Shown piece after piece: positions 1 through 8,830 of a DNA stretch of 28,129 nt. The stretch is taken from the NCBI GenBank assembly GCA_963751355.1, contig CAVVVS010000117.1, forward strand, positions 1 through 28,129. Reading direction: 5' to 3'. Every line of letters begins with the position of its first letter. Position 1 is the stretch's first letter. The position numbers and the translations under genes are program-made. The notes beneath the pieces are model-generated. The model saw only the letters and a list, made by a program, of their open reading frames with translations, was not told the origin of the DNA and made no database searches. This DNA is from CAVVVS01 sp963751355 (GTDB taxonomy: Bacteria > Bacteroidota > Ignavibacteria > Ignavibacteriales > Ignavibacteriaceae).

Positions 1-1
1 T

Positions 2-412
2 ATAGGGAAAAAGCTCATCAGTAATCGGAAGTTAGAGTCAAGAGAAAATATACATTTCTTAGGATACGTTCCATATAAATTGATACCGAAATATGGAAAA
101 TGTTTTGATGTTGCGATAATGTTTTGGGTACTTCGGGATTGGATTCAACATTCAAATCCCTTAAAATTACTTGAATATATGGCGCTTGGAAAACCGATTG
201 TAAGCATTGATATACCAGAAGTAAAAAATAATTTTGGCGATGTAGTTTTTATTGCAAAAGATAAATATTCATTCTTGGAATTTATAGATAAAGCTCTAAA
301 AGTTGATAGTAAAGAGTTGCATAAAAAATACAAGCACATTCTTAAAGAATATTCTTGGCATAACATTACAAATCAAATTAACAATGATATAAAGGAGATT
401 AAGAATGTTTAA
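2..412 (+). CDS. Glycosyltransferase family 4, C-terminal part (5' end outside window)
   Basis: The reading frame is open from the first bases of the window, so this is the 3' end of a longer gene and not a short protein starting at the TTG at 80. About 136 residues are visible. They end in the GT4 (GT-B fold) nucleotide-sugar-binding half: the stretch SNPLKLLEYMALGKPIVS matches the conserved (N/T)KLxEYMAxGKPVV donor-site motif, and is followed by the usual alternating helix/strand tail. GT4 enzymes transfer a sugar from a nucleotide donor on the cytoplasmic face during glycan assembly. The stop overlaps the ATG of the next reading frame (405) by 8 bases, which suggests translational coupling. 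Donor and acceptor cannot be told from the sequence. Confidence 0.8.
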   Translation: MGKKLISNRKLESRENIHFLGYVPYKLIPKYGKCFDVAIMFWVLRDWIQHSNPLKLLEYMALGKPIVSIDIPEVKNNFGDVVFIAKDKYSFLEFIDKALKVDSKELHKKYKHILKEYSWHNITNQINNDIKEIKNV

Positions 413-1746
413 TACTTTTAAGTTCAAATTGATTGATTTTTATACTAAAACTCATGTTGTAAATTATTATAAAAAATGTTTAAAAGATGAATGGTTGCCT
501 CGTGATGAACTACTAACATTCAATTTAAGAAATTGAAAGAATTACTAATTCATTCTTATATAAAGACTAAATATTATAAAGAACTTTTTGATAAAGTAGG
601 ATTTAATCCCTACAAAATGGAAAAATTTAGTGATATTGAAATTATCCCTGTACAAACTAAACAAGACTATCGAAAAAATTTTGAAAATGTTAAGTCAGTA
701 AACTTTTTAGATATAAACCCCGGGGACATAGAACTTCGGGCTCTACGGGGGAACCATTCAAAATATATAAATCGAAGTTAACTCATACTTATTTGCGTGC
801 CCTCAATTATTCGGCTTTACATCAGGCGGGATATAATCTTGGAGATAGTTTTGCTGCATTTACTGGAGGTTCTTTATTCCGTGGCTCGGTTAGTTCTATG
901 CAAAAAGTTTATGCATATTTACAAAATTGTTCACAGATGCCATCTTATCATGTGAATAAGGAATATTTTCTTAGTTATCTAAAAAAACTTCAAGCAAAAC
1001 GAATAAAATACATATATGGTTATGCTTCGGCTTTGTATGATTTTGCACTTACTATAAAAGATAAAAATATGGATTTTAGCTTCGTTAAAGGTTTATTCAC
1101 ATCTTCAGATATGCTTTATCCGACACAAAGAAAGTTAATTGAGGAAGTGATAGGTACGAAAATTATTGATATTTATGGTAATCCGGAAAGTGGCTTAATC
1201 TCCTACGAATGCAGTGAGCATTCTGGTTATCATTACGGAATGCAAAATAGTTTTGTTGAAATTACCGACGAAAACGGTAAGAGAATGGAAAGTAATAGGC
1301 AAGGAAGAGTGGTAATAACAAGTTTGAATAGTGAATGTTTCCCTTTAATCCGATACGATACCGGCGATATAGCCGCCATTACTGATGAAGTATGTAAATG
1401 TGGAAGAAGTCAAATGAAAATAGTTAATCTTGGCGGAAGAAGCCGTGATTACATAATATTAAAAGATGGAAGGCATATACACGGAGCGTTCTTTAATCAT
1501 TTAAAATCCATATACGAGGCGAATTGGCTCGATCGATATCACATTATTCAAAAAAGCCCAGATGAATTAATTTTCCAATGTTTGGTAAATGGGAAACCCA
1601 CCAATAAAGAACTTGAAGAAATAAAAAAAGAAATATGTATTGGAACGGAAAATCTAATTAAAGTTGAAACCCAGATTGTTGACCAGCTCCCTATTTCTAA
1701 TATGGGTAAATATAAATTAATTTCAAGGGAGTACGAAAACAATTAA
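405..1746 (+). pseudogene. CapK/PaaK-like adenylate-forming enzyme, two frameshifts
   Basis: Three frames join into one phenylacetate-CoA-ligase-like protein of about 446 residues: 405 to about 520, about 518 to 728, and about 730 to 1746. Family marks are the N-terminal 'YYKKCLKDEW..RDELLTFQFKKLKELL' layout, the P-loop TSGSTGEPFK, YGNPESG in the adenylate site, IRYDTGD, the CKCGR cluster and GGRSRDYI. Such enzymes activate a carboxylate as an acyl-adenylate; CapK-type members occur in capsule and exopolysaccharide loci. Both joints are repaired by adding one base to a short homopolymer (TT to TTT near 519, AA to AAA near 732). The gene may therefore be intact in the living strain, or only recently disabled. 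It starts inside the end of the preceding glycosyltransferase gene. Confidence 0.8.
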
Positions 1747-1787
1747 AACATTTACGCCTGGTCGTAAAATGATTTGTCAAAAAAATT

Positions 1788-2341
1788 ATTACGCCGATGA
1801 TTAATGCTATAAGAACTTATTCTTACAGCTAATCAACTTTACCATCAGAAGCATATGCACTTCCATTCAAAAATGCTTCATTCTAATTCATATTATCAAT
1901 AGCTGTTCTTGAACATCTGTAATTTCCAATTGTCTCAATGAAATAAGCTTATAGGGTTCTTAAACCGGATGGTTTAATAATCGGAAGAGTTACATTTCTA
2001 GAGCCGTTTCATCAGCAAAGTTTTTGCTATCATACTCACATGTGAACTTATAACTCAATAAGGGACACGGATGATTTACAATTGAAAAAGTATACCTAGT
2101 AAAAAAAGGTCGGTTTTGATTGTTTAATCTAACATGGTACTTTTTCTTAAAATGCCAAAAATATTATCTTAATTTCTTGTTATACATGTTCATATACTTA
2201 ACAAAATCTGGTATAGAATTGGAAGAAACCTTTCACAGCATTCTTTAAAGATAGAAAAACGTGTATTATTATACTCCAGCTGCTATTACATTTATAGCAG
2301 GGAAAACTGTAAAACAAATTGAATTAATAGTTAGAATTTAG
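1788..2341 (+). pseudogene. Class I SAM-dependent methyltransferase relic
   Basis: One frame from about 1851 to 2096 reads as a methyltransferase core despite stops: AYALPFKNASF-x-FILSIAVLEHL-x-FPIVSMK-x-AYRVLKPDG, then LIIGRVTFLEPFHQQSF, HTHM-x-TYNSIRD. This is the 'lPFxdxSFD...vleHl...EaxRvLkPgG' signature of class I SAM methyltransferases. In-frame stops lie at 1884, 1920, 1944, 2043 and 2097. Another frame gives a plausible C-terminus (YTPAAITFIAGK) ending at the TAG at 2339-2341, so at least one frameshift is also present. The SAM-binding glycine loop upstream is too decayed to identify. It lies between the CapK-like gene and an intact GT4, consistent with a former operon member. It is not the same subfamily as the intact methyltransferase at 15732. 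Confidence 0.7.
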
Positions 2342-2426
2342 TCATATATATGCTCATTATAGTATAGCTTTTGTTATTAAAGAATATTTTGTTTCAAAAT
2401 CCATTTCAAAGTAAAAAGAGGTTAAT

Positions 2427-3629
2427 TTGGGATTAACTACAGAAAAAAGATTATCAATTTTGATGATTGTTTTATCACATTATCCAAATGATCCCCGAGT
2501 TAGAAGGGAAGCAGAGGCTCTTGTTAAAAATAATCATAAAGTGCATGTTGTTTGCCTAAGATTAAAAAATGAATTGGAACATGAAGAATTTCACGGAGTC
2601 AAGGTTTCTAGAATATTAGAAAGTCGTCCGAAAGACAGCATTTTACAATACATTTATTTAACTGGTTTGTTTTTTCTAAAATCCATAAGATTTATAAATA
2701 AGATTTTTTCGCAGAATGAATATGATTTAATACAAATACATAATCTTCCCGATTTTTTAGTATTCGTAACTATAAGACAAAAATTAAAAGGAATACCTAT
2801 AGTTCTGGATTTACATGATATCATGACAGAATTATATAAATCTCGCTGGAAAACGGCAGTAATAAAAATATTACTACCAATAGTAGGTATAATAGAAAAA
2901 CTTTCATGGCTATACGCGGATGCGCTGATAACGACAAGCGAAGGATTTAAAAATTGTATATTGCGAAAAGGAATGGATAAAAATAAAATTACCCTGGTAC
3001 TAAATACTGCAGATCCACTGATTTTTAATAAACCTAAAACCGAATGGTTTAAGAATGATAGTTGTCCAAGATTATTATATCACGGAACAGTAGTAGAGAG
3101 ATTTGGTGTCCACATTGTAATTGATTCTATTCGCCTCTTAAAAGATAAATATCCAGATATAAGGTTTGATATTTATGGGAATTATAATGCTAAGTATAAA
3201 AAAAGTCTCGAAGAGAATATCCGAAAACATGATCTTATTCAAAATGTCTCTCTACACGAATATGTTTCATTAGAAATGATTTGTTCAATAATTAGGGAGA
3301 GCGATTTTGGTATAGTACCGTACATTAGCGATAACTTTATGGATCTTGCATTATCGACAAAAACTTTTGAATATGTTGCAATGAAGCTTCCTGTTGTAGC
3401 ATCTGACCTGCCTTCAACACAATCTATCTTTGACAAAAATCAAATTTACTACTTTAAACAAGGTAGCGCTGAAGATCTAGCTGAGATTTTAAGTAATGCC
3501 TTCAAAAATTGTAGTAGTTTAAAAATAAAAGTACAAAACGCGGCTAATAATTATGGAAACATAAATTGGTTAGTGATGCAAGATAGGTATGTGAAATTGA
3601 TTGAAAATATTTCTATTAATAAAAGTTAA
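2427..3629 (+). CDS. Glycosyltransferase family 4
   Basis: An intact 400-residue GT4 enzyme of usual family length. The N-terminal Rossmann half opens with ILMIVLSHYPNDPRVRREAEAL, the typical acceptor-side loop, followed by YDLIQIHNLPDFLVF and LDLHDIMTELY. The C-terminal half has LLYHGTVVERFGVHIVI (donor-domain entry), DIYGN and the donor-site motif STKTFEYVAMKLPVVAS. No membrane segments are seen. The TTG start at 2427 is chosen because AAGAGG lies about 6 bases upstream; the ATG at 2463 is an alternative that would trim the first 12 residues. The next frame (deacetylase) overlaps or directly follows its end. It is a paralogue of the broken GT4 at 8831, sharing the HYP/HFP-xD-x-RVRRE-x-(E/D)ALV opening. 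The sugar specificity is unknown. Confidence 0.92.
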   Translation: MGLTTEKRLSILMIVLSHYPNDPRVRREAEALVKNNHKVHVVCLRLKNELEHEEFHGVKVSRILESRPKDSILQYIYLTGLFFLKSIRFINKIFSQNEYDLIQIHNLPDFLVFVTIRQKLKGIPIVLDLHDIMTELYKSRWKTAVIKILLPIVGIIEKLSWLYADALITTSEGFKNCILRKGMDKNKITLVLNTADPLIFNKPKTEWFKNDSCPRLLYHGTVVERFGVHIVIDSIRLLKDKYPDIRFDIYGNYNAKYKKSLEENIRKHDLIQNVSLHEYVSLEMICSIIRESDFGIVPYISDNFMDLALSTKTFEYVAMKLPVVASDLPSTQSIFDKNQIYYFKQGSAEDLAEILSNAFKNCSSLKIKVQNAANNYGNINWLVMQDRYVKLIENISINKS

Positions 3630-3687
3630 TATATTTAGGCAAAACAAAGTATCTTCAAAATATTTTAATAAGGTTTTATTACTTCAA

Positions 3688-4380
3688 ATGAATTTAGTTT
3701 TAACCATAGCCTGTATTTTCTGCTTCCTTTTATTTATTAATTATTTTATTCCTCATTTAGTTAAAATTTATTGGAGGCAAAAATTCTTAAAGACTGCTGA
3801 GCTATCAAAGAGAATATTTTTAACATTTGATGACGGACCCGTTTACAATTCTACAAGTGAAATATTAGATTTATTGAAGAAGTATTATATTAAAGCAACT
3901 TTTTTTGTTGTAGGTAAAAATGTAAAAATCAATATCGATTTAATTGAAAGGATTATTCGAGAAGGTCATGCAATAGGAATTCATGGTAATAATCATCTAC
4001 ATCCATGGAAAGTAAATCCATGGAGAGCAATGAAGGATTTATCTGAAGGGAGTAGAATCTTAAAGGATATAGGCATCAATACTAAATTAATTCGACCACC
4101 TTACGGCAAACTCAATTTATTGAGTTTGCTTTTTATAATTTATAATAAGTTGATTTTTGTCCATTGGAATGTAGATCCACGTGATTATGAAAGGAGTGAA
4201 AAATTAAAATTATATAATCTTCTCAATGAAAAAATTACTTCTGGTAAAGTTGTTCTTTTGCATGATGGAAGATTAAATAGTATTCCATCTACTGGTGTTA
4301 CGACAAAAGGCTTGGAATTATTTTTAGAAAAAATGGAATTTAATCCACATCTCTTTTCAGAAATAACAAGTATTATTTAA
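3688..4380 (+). CDS. Polysaccharide deacetylase (NodB domain), membrane-anchored
   Basis: A 230-residue protein when started at the ATG at 3688: one N-terminal membrane segment (about residues 3-23), then a NodB homology domain. Catalytic motifs visible are TFDDGP (D48, D49), the metal-ligand motif IHGNNHLHP (H99/H103), RPPYG (136-140), WNVDP and VLLHDG (H192). NodB-type carbohydrate esterases (CE4) remove N- or O-acetyl groups from glycans using a divalent metal. The anchor suggests action at the membrane on a growing or exported polysaccharide. The frame is open up to a TTG at 3601, inside the end of the GT4 gene, and a longer form is possible. I prefer 3688 because the hydrophobic anchor begins there. 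Confidence 0.85.
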   Translation: MNLVLTIACIFCFLLFINYFIPHLVKIYWRQKFLKTAELSKRIFLTFDDGPVYNSTSEILDLLKKYYIKATFFVVGKNVKINIDLIERIIREGHAIGIHGNNHLHPWKVNPWRAMKDLSEGSRILKDIGINTKLIRPPYGKLNLLSLLFIIYNKLIFVHWNVDPRDYERSEKLKLYNLLNEKITSGKVVLLHDGRLNSIPSTGVTTKGLELFLEKMEFNPHLFSEITSII

Positions 4381-4381
4381 A

Positions 4382-4892
4382 GTAAATAAATACTTCATAA
4401 CTAAAATTAATGAAGTAATAAACGAACCCTCGAATCCTGCAGCCTGTAACGAATTACACTTTGCCTATCCGCGGGAAAAAGTAATACTTGAAAATATGTT
4501 AGAGGGAAATGTGACGGACGCCTTGCTATTGGGTATTCTTAGATTGGGGCGTATCTTTAAAATTAGGGATCCATTAAAAACAAATAAAATTATTTGGCCT
4601 AAATTACGGTATCGGATTCGACAACGAGTGGATGTAAATTATGTGATAGCCTCCGCAACCAGAAATTTGAAATATCCTAATGATAGAATAAGGCAAATCT
4701 TGGGATAGAATTACAGAAATATCCTGATTCCGGCGTATAAATTTTATTCCCTCAAGATTTTCCCTGGGAAGAAATATTAAGTAATTTATACTTCCCGAGA
4801 ATAAATTTTTGTAATAATCGGACTCCGATTAAATTGAGAAAAATTACTGGGGAAAATTATAAATTGATTATCAATTCAAAAATGAAGGTAAT
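4382..4892 (+). pseudogene. Unidentified gene remnant before the acyl carrier protein
   Basis: One frame is open from 4382 to the stop at 4708, but the only ATG is at 4496, which would give a 70-residue basic protein. The residues upstream of that ATG (NPAACNELHFAYPREKVILE) read as coding-like as those after it, so I suspect the body of a larger protein whose start has been lost. After the stop another frame continues with protein-like text (ILFPQDFPWEEILSNLYFPR) until the ACP start. I do not recognise the family and offer no function. It sits between the deacetylase and the ACP, where an acyl- or glycosyl-transferring enzyme would be expected. Confidence 0.35.
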
Positions 4893-5135
4893 ATGGAACC
4901 GGTAGATATTGTTAAAGAATTTATCATCGAAAATTTCTTATTCGGAAACGGAGAAGAATTAAGCAACAAAACTAATTTATTTGAAAAAGGAATTATAGAC
5001 TCGACAGGTATTATAGAACTGATTAGTTTTCTAGAACAAACATTTAAGTTCCCTATCGAGGATGAGGAACTAATAATGGATAATTTTACTACCTTAGATA
5101 ATATTAAAACATTTCTGCTTAAAAAAAAATGTTAA
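4893..5135 (+). CDS. Acyl carrier protein
   Basis: An 80-residue protein of normal ACP size. It has the four-helix carrier pattern: an amphipathic helix 1 (DIVKEFIIENFLF), a loop with TNLFEKGIIDSTGIIELISFLEQTF, then an acidic DEELIMDNFTTLDNIKTFL. Ser37 in the IIDS-T motif is the expected 4'-phosphopantetheine site. ACPs carry an activated acyl group as a thioester. In this neighbourhood the likely partner is one of the adenylate-forming enzymes (405 or 14126). The ATG at 4893 follows GAAGG about 7 bases upstream. It is a clear paralogue of the carrier-like protein at 10649, which lacks this serine. Confidence 0.88.
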   Translation: MEPVDIVKEFIIENFLFGNGEELSNKTNLFEKGIIDSTGIIELISFLEQTFKFPIEDEELIMDNFTTLDNIKTFLLKKKC

Positions 5136-5617
5136 ACTCTGGTTAAAATAAACCATTATTTGTTGTTGTTACTCAAGTTATGAAGACTATTGTATTATGG
5201 TTTTTTGTATACGGGAATTCTATTTTATTTCTACCTAATCTGAGTGATTGTTGAAGATAAAAAGACCCTTTGGGTGTTTAAAGTTTTGACCAAAAAGGTA
5301 AAATCTTACAATTCTAAAAAATTTACACCATAGGCGCACAGGCATAAGTCCATAATTCCTCCGAAAGGACAAATAGACTAATTTGCAGAAAATCTAATAT
5401 TGATTGAGACACTGTAAAGTTTTTATACTCTTGTATAAATTTTAGACTGTAGATATTCAACATACATTTCATGAATATTTATTTATCTGCTAAGTTATTG
5501 TAATAAATGATTATCCGATATTATTATAATGACCCTTTTATAAAAATGAGTAATTTTTGTGGTTCAATATTTGCTATATATAAAAGTATTGCAATATATT
5601 AAATAGGGGCAAATATT
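5136..5617 (+). other. Intergenic region with a dispersed repeat and the T9SS gene leader
   Basis: No gene is seen in these 482 bases. There is a short hairpin ACCC-TTT-GGGT at about 5265 (a weak terminator candidate for the ACP operon), one copy of a dispersed repeat (5284-5401), and then about 220 bases that resemble the leader of the second T9SS gene at 16561-16780. An AGGGG ribosome-binding site precedes the ATG at 5618. No convincing Bacteroidota-type promoter (TTTG / TAnnTTTG) was identified. Confidence 0.5.
5284..5401 (+). repeat. Dispersed intergenic repeat, copy 1
   Basis: About 118 bases with two further diverged copies in this window (25864-25980 and 26278-26373). Shared blocks are TTACAATTCTAAAA, a TAGGnGCACA block, the palindrome-like CCTnCGAAAGGACAAATA, and ACTAATTnGCAGAAAATCTA at the right end. 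The right end joins the T9SS gene leader directly. No coding frame is seen in it. Confidence 0.55.
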
Positions 5618-7162
5618 ATGAAGCTTTTTTCATTTTTAATTCTTGTTTTAATTGTTACTGGCCTGTCTTTTGCACAAACCAATTATTATGTAGATAATAA
5701 CTTAGGTAGCGATCAAGCAGGGAATGGTATGGGAAGTGGTAGTACAGCATGGAAGTCAATTGAATATGCCGTCAAGCACGTTGAAAACCCTGCAACAAAC
5801 ACAATAATAATCCATATTTCTAGTGGTGAATATAATCTAGAAAGCAATCAAATTGATATTAACAGAAACTTTAAAGACCTTACTCTGACAGGCGACAATG
5901 CAAACAATACTATAATTGAGGCTAGTTCAACTATTTCATCAGCAACATCCAGAGTGATGGAAATTTATCCGGGAAATAATATTAAATTAAATGGTTTAAC
6001 TATTAGGTACGGTTTTACAAAAACCTCAGGCAGCGGAGTATTAAACGATAGCGGATCAGTAATAATTAATAATTGTAAAATTGTATATAATACAGGGGGA
6101 ACAAGAGGAGTAGGAGGAGCAATTTCAAATATTAAAGGCAAATGTGTTATTGATAATTCGACAATTAGTTTTAATACAGCATCGGATAGTTGTTACGGGG
6201 GAGGTATAGGTTCCTTGGATGGTATTTGTACTATTTCCAATTCAACAATTTCGAATAATAGTGCTGCGGGAGGAGGAGGCATTGCTGTAATCTCATTTGA
6301 AGGGGTTATGAACTTTAATATTATAAACTCAACAATTTCAGAAAATAAAGCTTCCTATTTTTGTGGTGGTATAAGAATAGACAGATGGAAATATGATAAC
6401 TTTTCTATAAATGTTAATATAAGCAATTGCACAATTTTTAATAATACTTCTACTGGGCAAAGCGGTATTGGGGGAGTAGGTGTATTAAATTATACACAAT
6501 CCGGATATAACGTCATCGTAAAGAATTCTATTATAGCAGGTAATACAGCTGTTTCGCGAGTTGATATTAGCGGTAGTATTATTTCCGGTGATTATAATTT
6601 AATAGAAGATAAAAGCAGTGTTGTAATAACCGGTGACACTACACACAATATATACAATGTATCACCTAAATGCCAACCTTTGGCTTTAAATAATTCACTT
6701 AACGGAACAATGACGAATGCTATTTCTTTGGATAGTCCGGCTAAAGATGTTATCCCTGCTGATTCGCCAAACGGATCACTTTTGTACGATCAACGCGGTG
6801 CACCAAGAAAGGGAAATGATGATATTGGTTCATATGAATACTGGAACGATTCTAATTGGTTTCCAACGGGGATAGGAAAAAACATTAAATCTACACCTGG
6901 AACATTTGAATTATCGCAAAATTATCCTAATCCTTTTAATCCATCTACTATCATTAGATATAGTATACCTGCTTCAGGCTATATTAATTTATCCGTTTAT
7001 AATTCAATTGGTCAAAAAATAGCTATACTTGTTCAAGGATTTGAAAATGCAGGTATTCATAGCGTAGAATTTAAGTCAGCAGGCTTACCAAGCGGGATTT
7101 ATTTTTACAGACTGCAGGAAAATTCGTTTATCTCCACTAAAAAAATGATTCTTTTAAAATAG
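5618..7162 (+). CDS. Secreted beta-helix protein with T9SS sorting domain (copy 1)
   Basis: 514 residues. A Sec signal peptide (about 1-19, ending LSFA-Q) is followed by NYYVDNNLGSDQAGNG, the DUF1565-type opening of right-handed parallel beta-helix proteins. Residues about 60-370 carry repeated turns of the form 'I-N-N-S-T-I-S-x-N' with many Asn/Gly ladders. A closing segment (AKDVIPADSPNG..YDQRGAPRKGNDDIGSYEY) resembles the 'choice-of-anchor Q' ending. Residues 430-514 are a T9SS type A sorting domain (FELSQNYPNPFNPST ... KKMILLK), predicted to be recognised by T9SS and usually removed on surface attachment. No catalytic residues were identified, so carbohydrate binding, lyase activity or adhesion are all possible. 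It is a duplicate of the gene at 16781 but lacks that copy's module of about 100 residues before the sorting domain. Confidence 0.9.
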   Translation: MKLFSFLILVLIVTGLSFAQTNYYVDNNLGSDQAGNGMGSGSTAWKSIEYAVKHVENPATNTIIIHISSGEYNLESNQIDINRNFKDLTLTGDNANNTIIEASSTISSATSRVMEIYPGNNIKLNGLTIRYGFTKTSGSGVLNDSGSVIINNCKIVYNTGGTRGVGGAISNIKGKCVIDNSTISFNTASDSCYGGGIGSLDGICTISNSTISNNSAAGGGGIAVISFEGVMNFNIINSTISENKASYFCGGIRIDRWKYDNFSINVNISNCTIFNNTSTGQSGIGGVGVLNYTQSGYNVIVKNSIIAGNTAVSRVDISGSIISGDYNLIEDKSSVVITGDTTHNIYNVSPKCQPLALNNSLNGTMTNAISLDSPAKDVIPADSPNGSLLYDQRGAPRKGNDDIGSYEYWNDSNWFPTGIGKNIKSTPGTFELSQNYPNPFNPSTIIRYSIPASGYINLSVYNSIGQKIAILVQGFENAGIHSVEFKSAGLPSGIYFYRLQENSFISTKKMILLK

Positions 7163-7178
7163 TTTTACAAAATAAATT

Positions 7179-7311
7179 GGGTTCACTCTAAAAGGAATAT
7201 AAATGTCATTCTAAAATAACAAAGCGACTGAAGCGTCTCTAATGCTAAAATGATTTAGAGATTCTTCCCTTCATTCAGAATGACTTGTATGAGTTTTTTT
7301 AGAGTGGGCTC
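7179..7311. repeat. Large nested palindrome after T9SS gene, copy 1
   Basis: Starting 16 bases after the stop, three nested inverted arms form one long hairpin. The outer arm is GGGTTCACTCTAAAA at 7179 against TTTTAGAGTGGGCTC ending at 7311. The middle arm is GTCATTCT (7205-7212) against AGAATGAC (7277-7284), a perfect match. The inner arm is GAAGCGTCTCTAAT (7230-7243) against TTTAGAGATTCTTC (7254-7267). It probably acts as a transcription terminator or mRNA 3' protector. The 'GTCATTCT...GAAGAATCTC' wording resembles REP-like elements seen in many bacterial genomes (from memory). A second copy is at 18634-18765. Confidence 0.75.
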
Positions 7312-7762
7312 TTTAATAAAATAAAAAAAACTTTTAAGTGTTTTATGTTTAAATACTTAAATATCAGTATATTTGTAAAAACAAACTGAACATCCCAAAA
7401 GGTAAAACAAAGATGGAAATAAAGTAGCTGACTTAAATAAAAAATGAGGTGACTCTATCACTATATTAAAAACGACAATCAGAGTTAAAAATTATATGAT
7501 TACAAAATAAAAATAGAGTTGATTCAAGAGTTTCATGGTATTTTAATAAAAAGTTAATAAAATAATCAGTATCTATTAGGTTAAATACATCTTTTATATG
7601 AATCCCAGATTTAGTTCCTAATAAGAATCAATAAATTAAAGTTTAAAAGCTAAAGCTTATTTCCAAATATTAGAAAACAAATAAAATGGAACAATGTTTT
7701 AATCCTTAATAATTTGTCTGGATTATAAACGTTGTTTTTTTAATACTTGTGGGTTTACTGCA
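7312..7762. other. Intergenic stretch with nothing recognisable
   Basis: About 450 bases of very AT-rich sequence with frequent stops in all frames. I see no gene, clear promoter or large repeat. The next gene is expected to be driven from its right end. Confidence 0.5.
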
Positions 7763-8827
7763 ATGAGGATCTTCCGATTCCTGCGTTCTGATGTGAATGT
7801 ATTTCAAAACACCGATAATATTGAGAAATGCCATATTAATTCCGAAGTAAACATGTCCGAGGAAAATAAGAATAATACCAATATCCCGTATCGCAAAAAA
7901 AATAAAAGGATGCTGAACTTTTCCTATTATTACGTAAAGCCTTTTATTTTTAGAAAAATTCAAATCTTTTTAAGACGAATTTTAGCTAAACGGAAAAGAC
8001 GGGAAATATCAAATATATGGCCGATATTTCCAGGTAGCGAGATAATGTCCGAAAATTGGCCTGGCTGGCCTCCCGGGAAAAAATTTACTTTAATTCTGAC
8101 TCACGACGTAGAACTCAAGAACGGTTATAATAAAGTACTAAAGTTAATGGAACTCGAAAAAAAATTGGGTTTTGTTTCGTCCTTCTTTTTTATACCGGAA
8201 CGAGATTACATGGTACAAAAGGAATTATTGACCACCTTAAAATCCAACGGTTTTGATTATGGAGTTCACGGTTTAAAACATGACGGAAAATTGTTTAAGA
8301 ACGAAAAAATCTTTTCTCAAAGGAGCGATAGAATCAATAATTATTTGAAAGAGTGGGATTGTGCGGGATTTCGAGCGCCTGCAATGCACCATAACCTGAA
8401 ATGGATAAAAGCACTTAAGATTAAGTATGACTTATCAACTTTCGATACCGATCCCTTTGAACCTCAACCGGATGGTGTAGGAACTATTTTTCCCTTTTGG
8501 ATCGGTGAGGATAATTTTTCCAAGGGATATTTAGAAATGCCATACACTTTGCCTCAGGACCACTCTCTCTTCATAATTTTGAAGGAGAGAAACAATCAAA
8601 TTTGGAAAGATAAGCTCGATTGGATTGCGGAAAAAGGAGGGATGGCTTTACTGGACGTACATCCCGATTACATTAATTTCGAGAATAAATTTTCCAGGGA
8701 AGAATATCCTGTCGAATTATATGAAGAATTCTTACTTTATATTAAAAATAAATATGATTCCCAATTTTGGAATGCCTTACCTGGTGAATTAGCAAAATAT
8801 TTTACAGAACATTCAAATTTAAAATAG
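7763..8827 (+). CDS. Polysaccharide deacetylase-like protein (divergent NodB fold)
   Basis: 354 residues from the ATG at 7763. In-frame ATGs at 7853 and 7910 (MLNFSYYY) are plausible shorter starts; the first 49 residues are polar and low in family-like features. NodB-fold motifs are present in a variant form: LTHDVE (H114, D115), YGVHGLKHDGKLF (H169, H173), GFRAPAMHH (203-210), DTDPFEPQP and ALLDVHPDY (H300). This THDVE/FRAP variant is common in glycan clusters. No signal peptide is evident, so a cytoplasmic role acting on a lipid-linked sugar is possible. The next gene starts 3 bases after its stop, so they are co-translated. It differs strongly from the deacetylase at 3688 and probably acts on a different substrate. 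Confidence 0.82.
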   Translation: MRIFRFLRSDVNVFQNTDNIEKCHINSEVNMSEENKNNTNIPYRKKNKRMLNFSYYYVKPFIFRKIQIFLRRILAKRKRREISNIWPIFPGSEIMSENWPGWPPGKKFTLILTHDVELKNGYNKVLKLMELEKKLGFVSSFFFIPERDYMVQKELLTTLKSNGFDYGVHGLKHDGKLFKNEKIFSQRSDRINNYLKEWDCAGFRAPAMHHNLKWIKALKIKYDLSTFDTDPFEPQPDGVGTIFPFWIGEDNFSKGYLEMPYTLPQDHSLFIILKERNNQIWKDKLDWIAEKGGMALLDVHPDYINFENKFSREEYPVELYEEFLLYIKNKYDSQFWNALPGELAKYFTEHSNLK

Positions 8828-8830
8828 TCT

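Noticed and set aside
145..366. Minus-strand ORF opposite the first glycosyltransferase
   Set aside because: It lies wholly over a well-supported GT4 frame and has no family features.
1788..2341. Stop-codon recoding in the methyltransferase-like frame
   Set aside because: All three stop types interrupt the frame, a frameshift is also needed, and intact neighbours use these codons as normal terminators.
5284..5401. CRISPR-like array
   Set aside because: The repeat copies are far apart, long and diverged, with no regular spacers and no cas genes.
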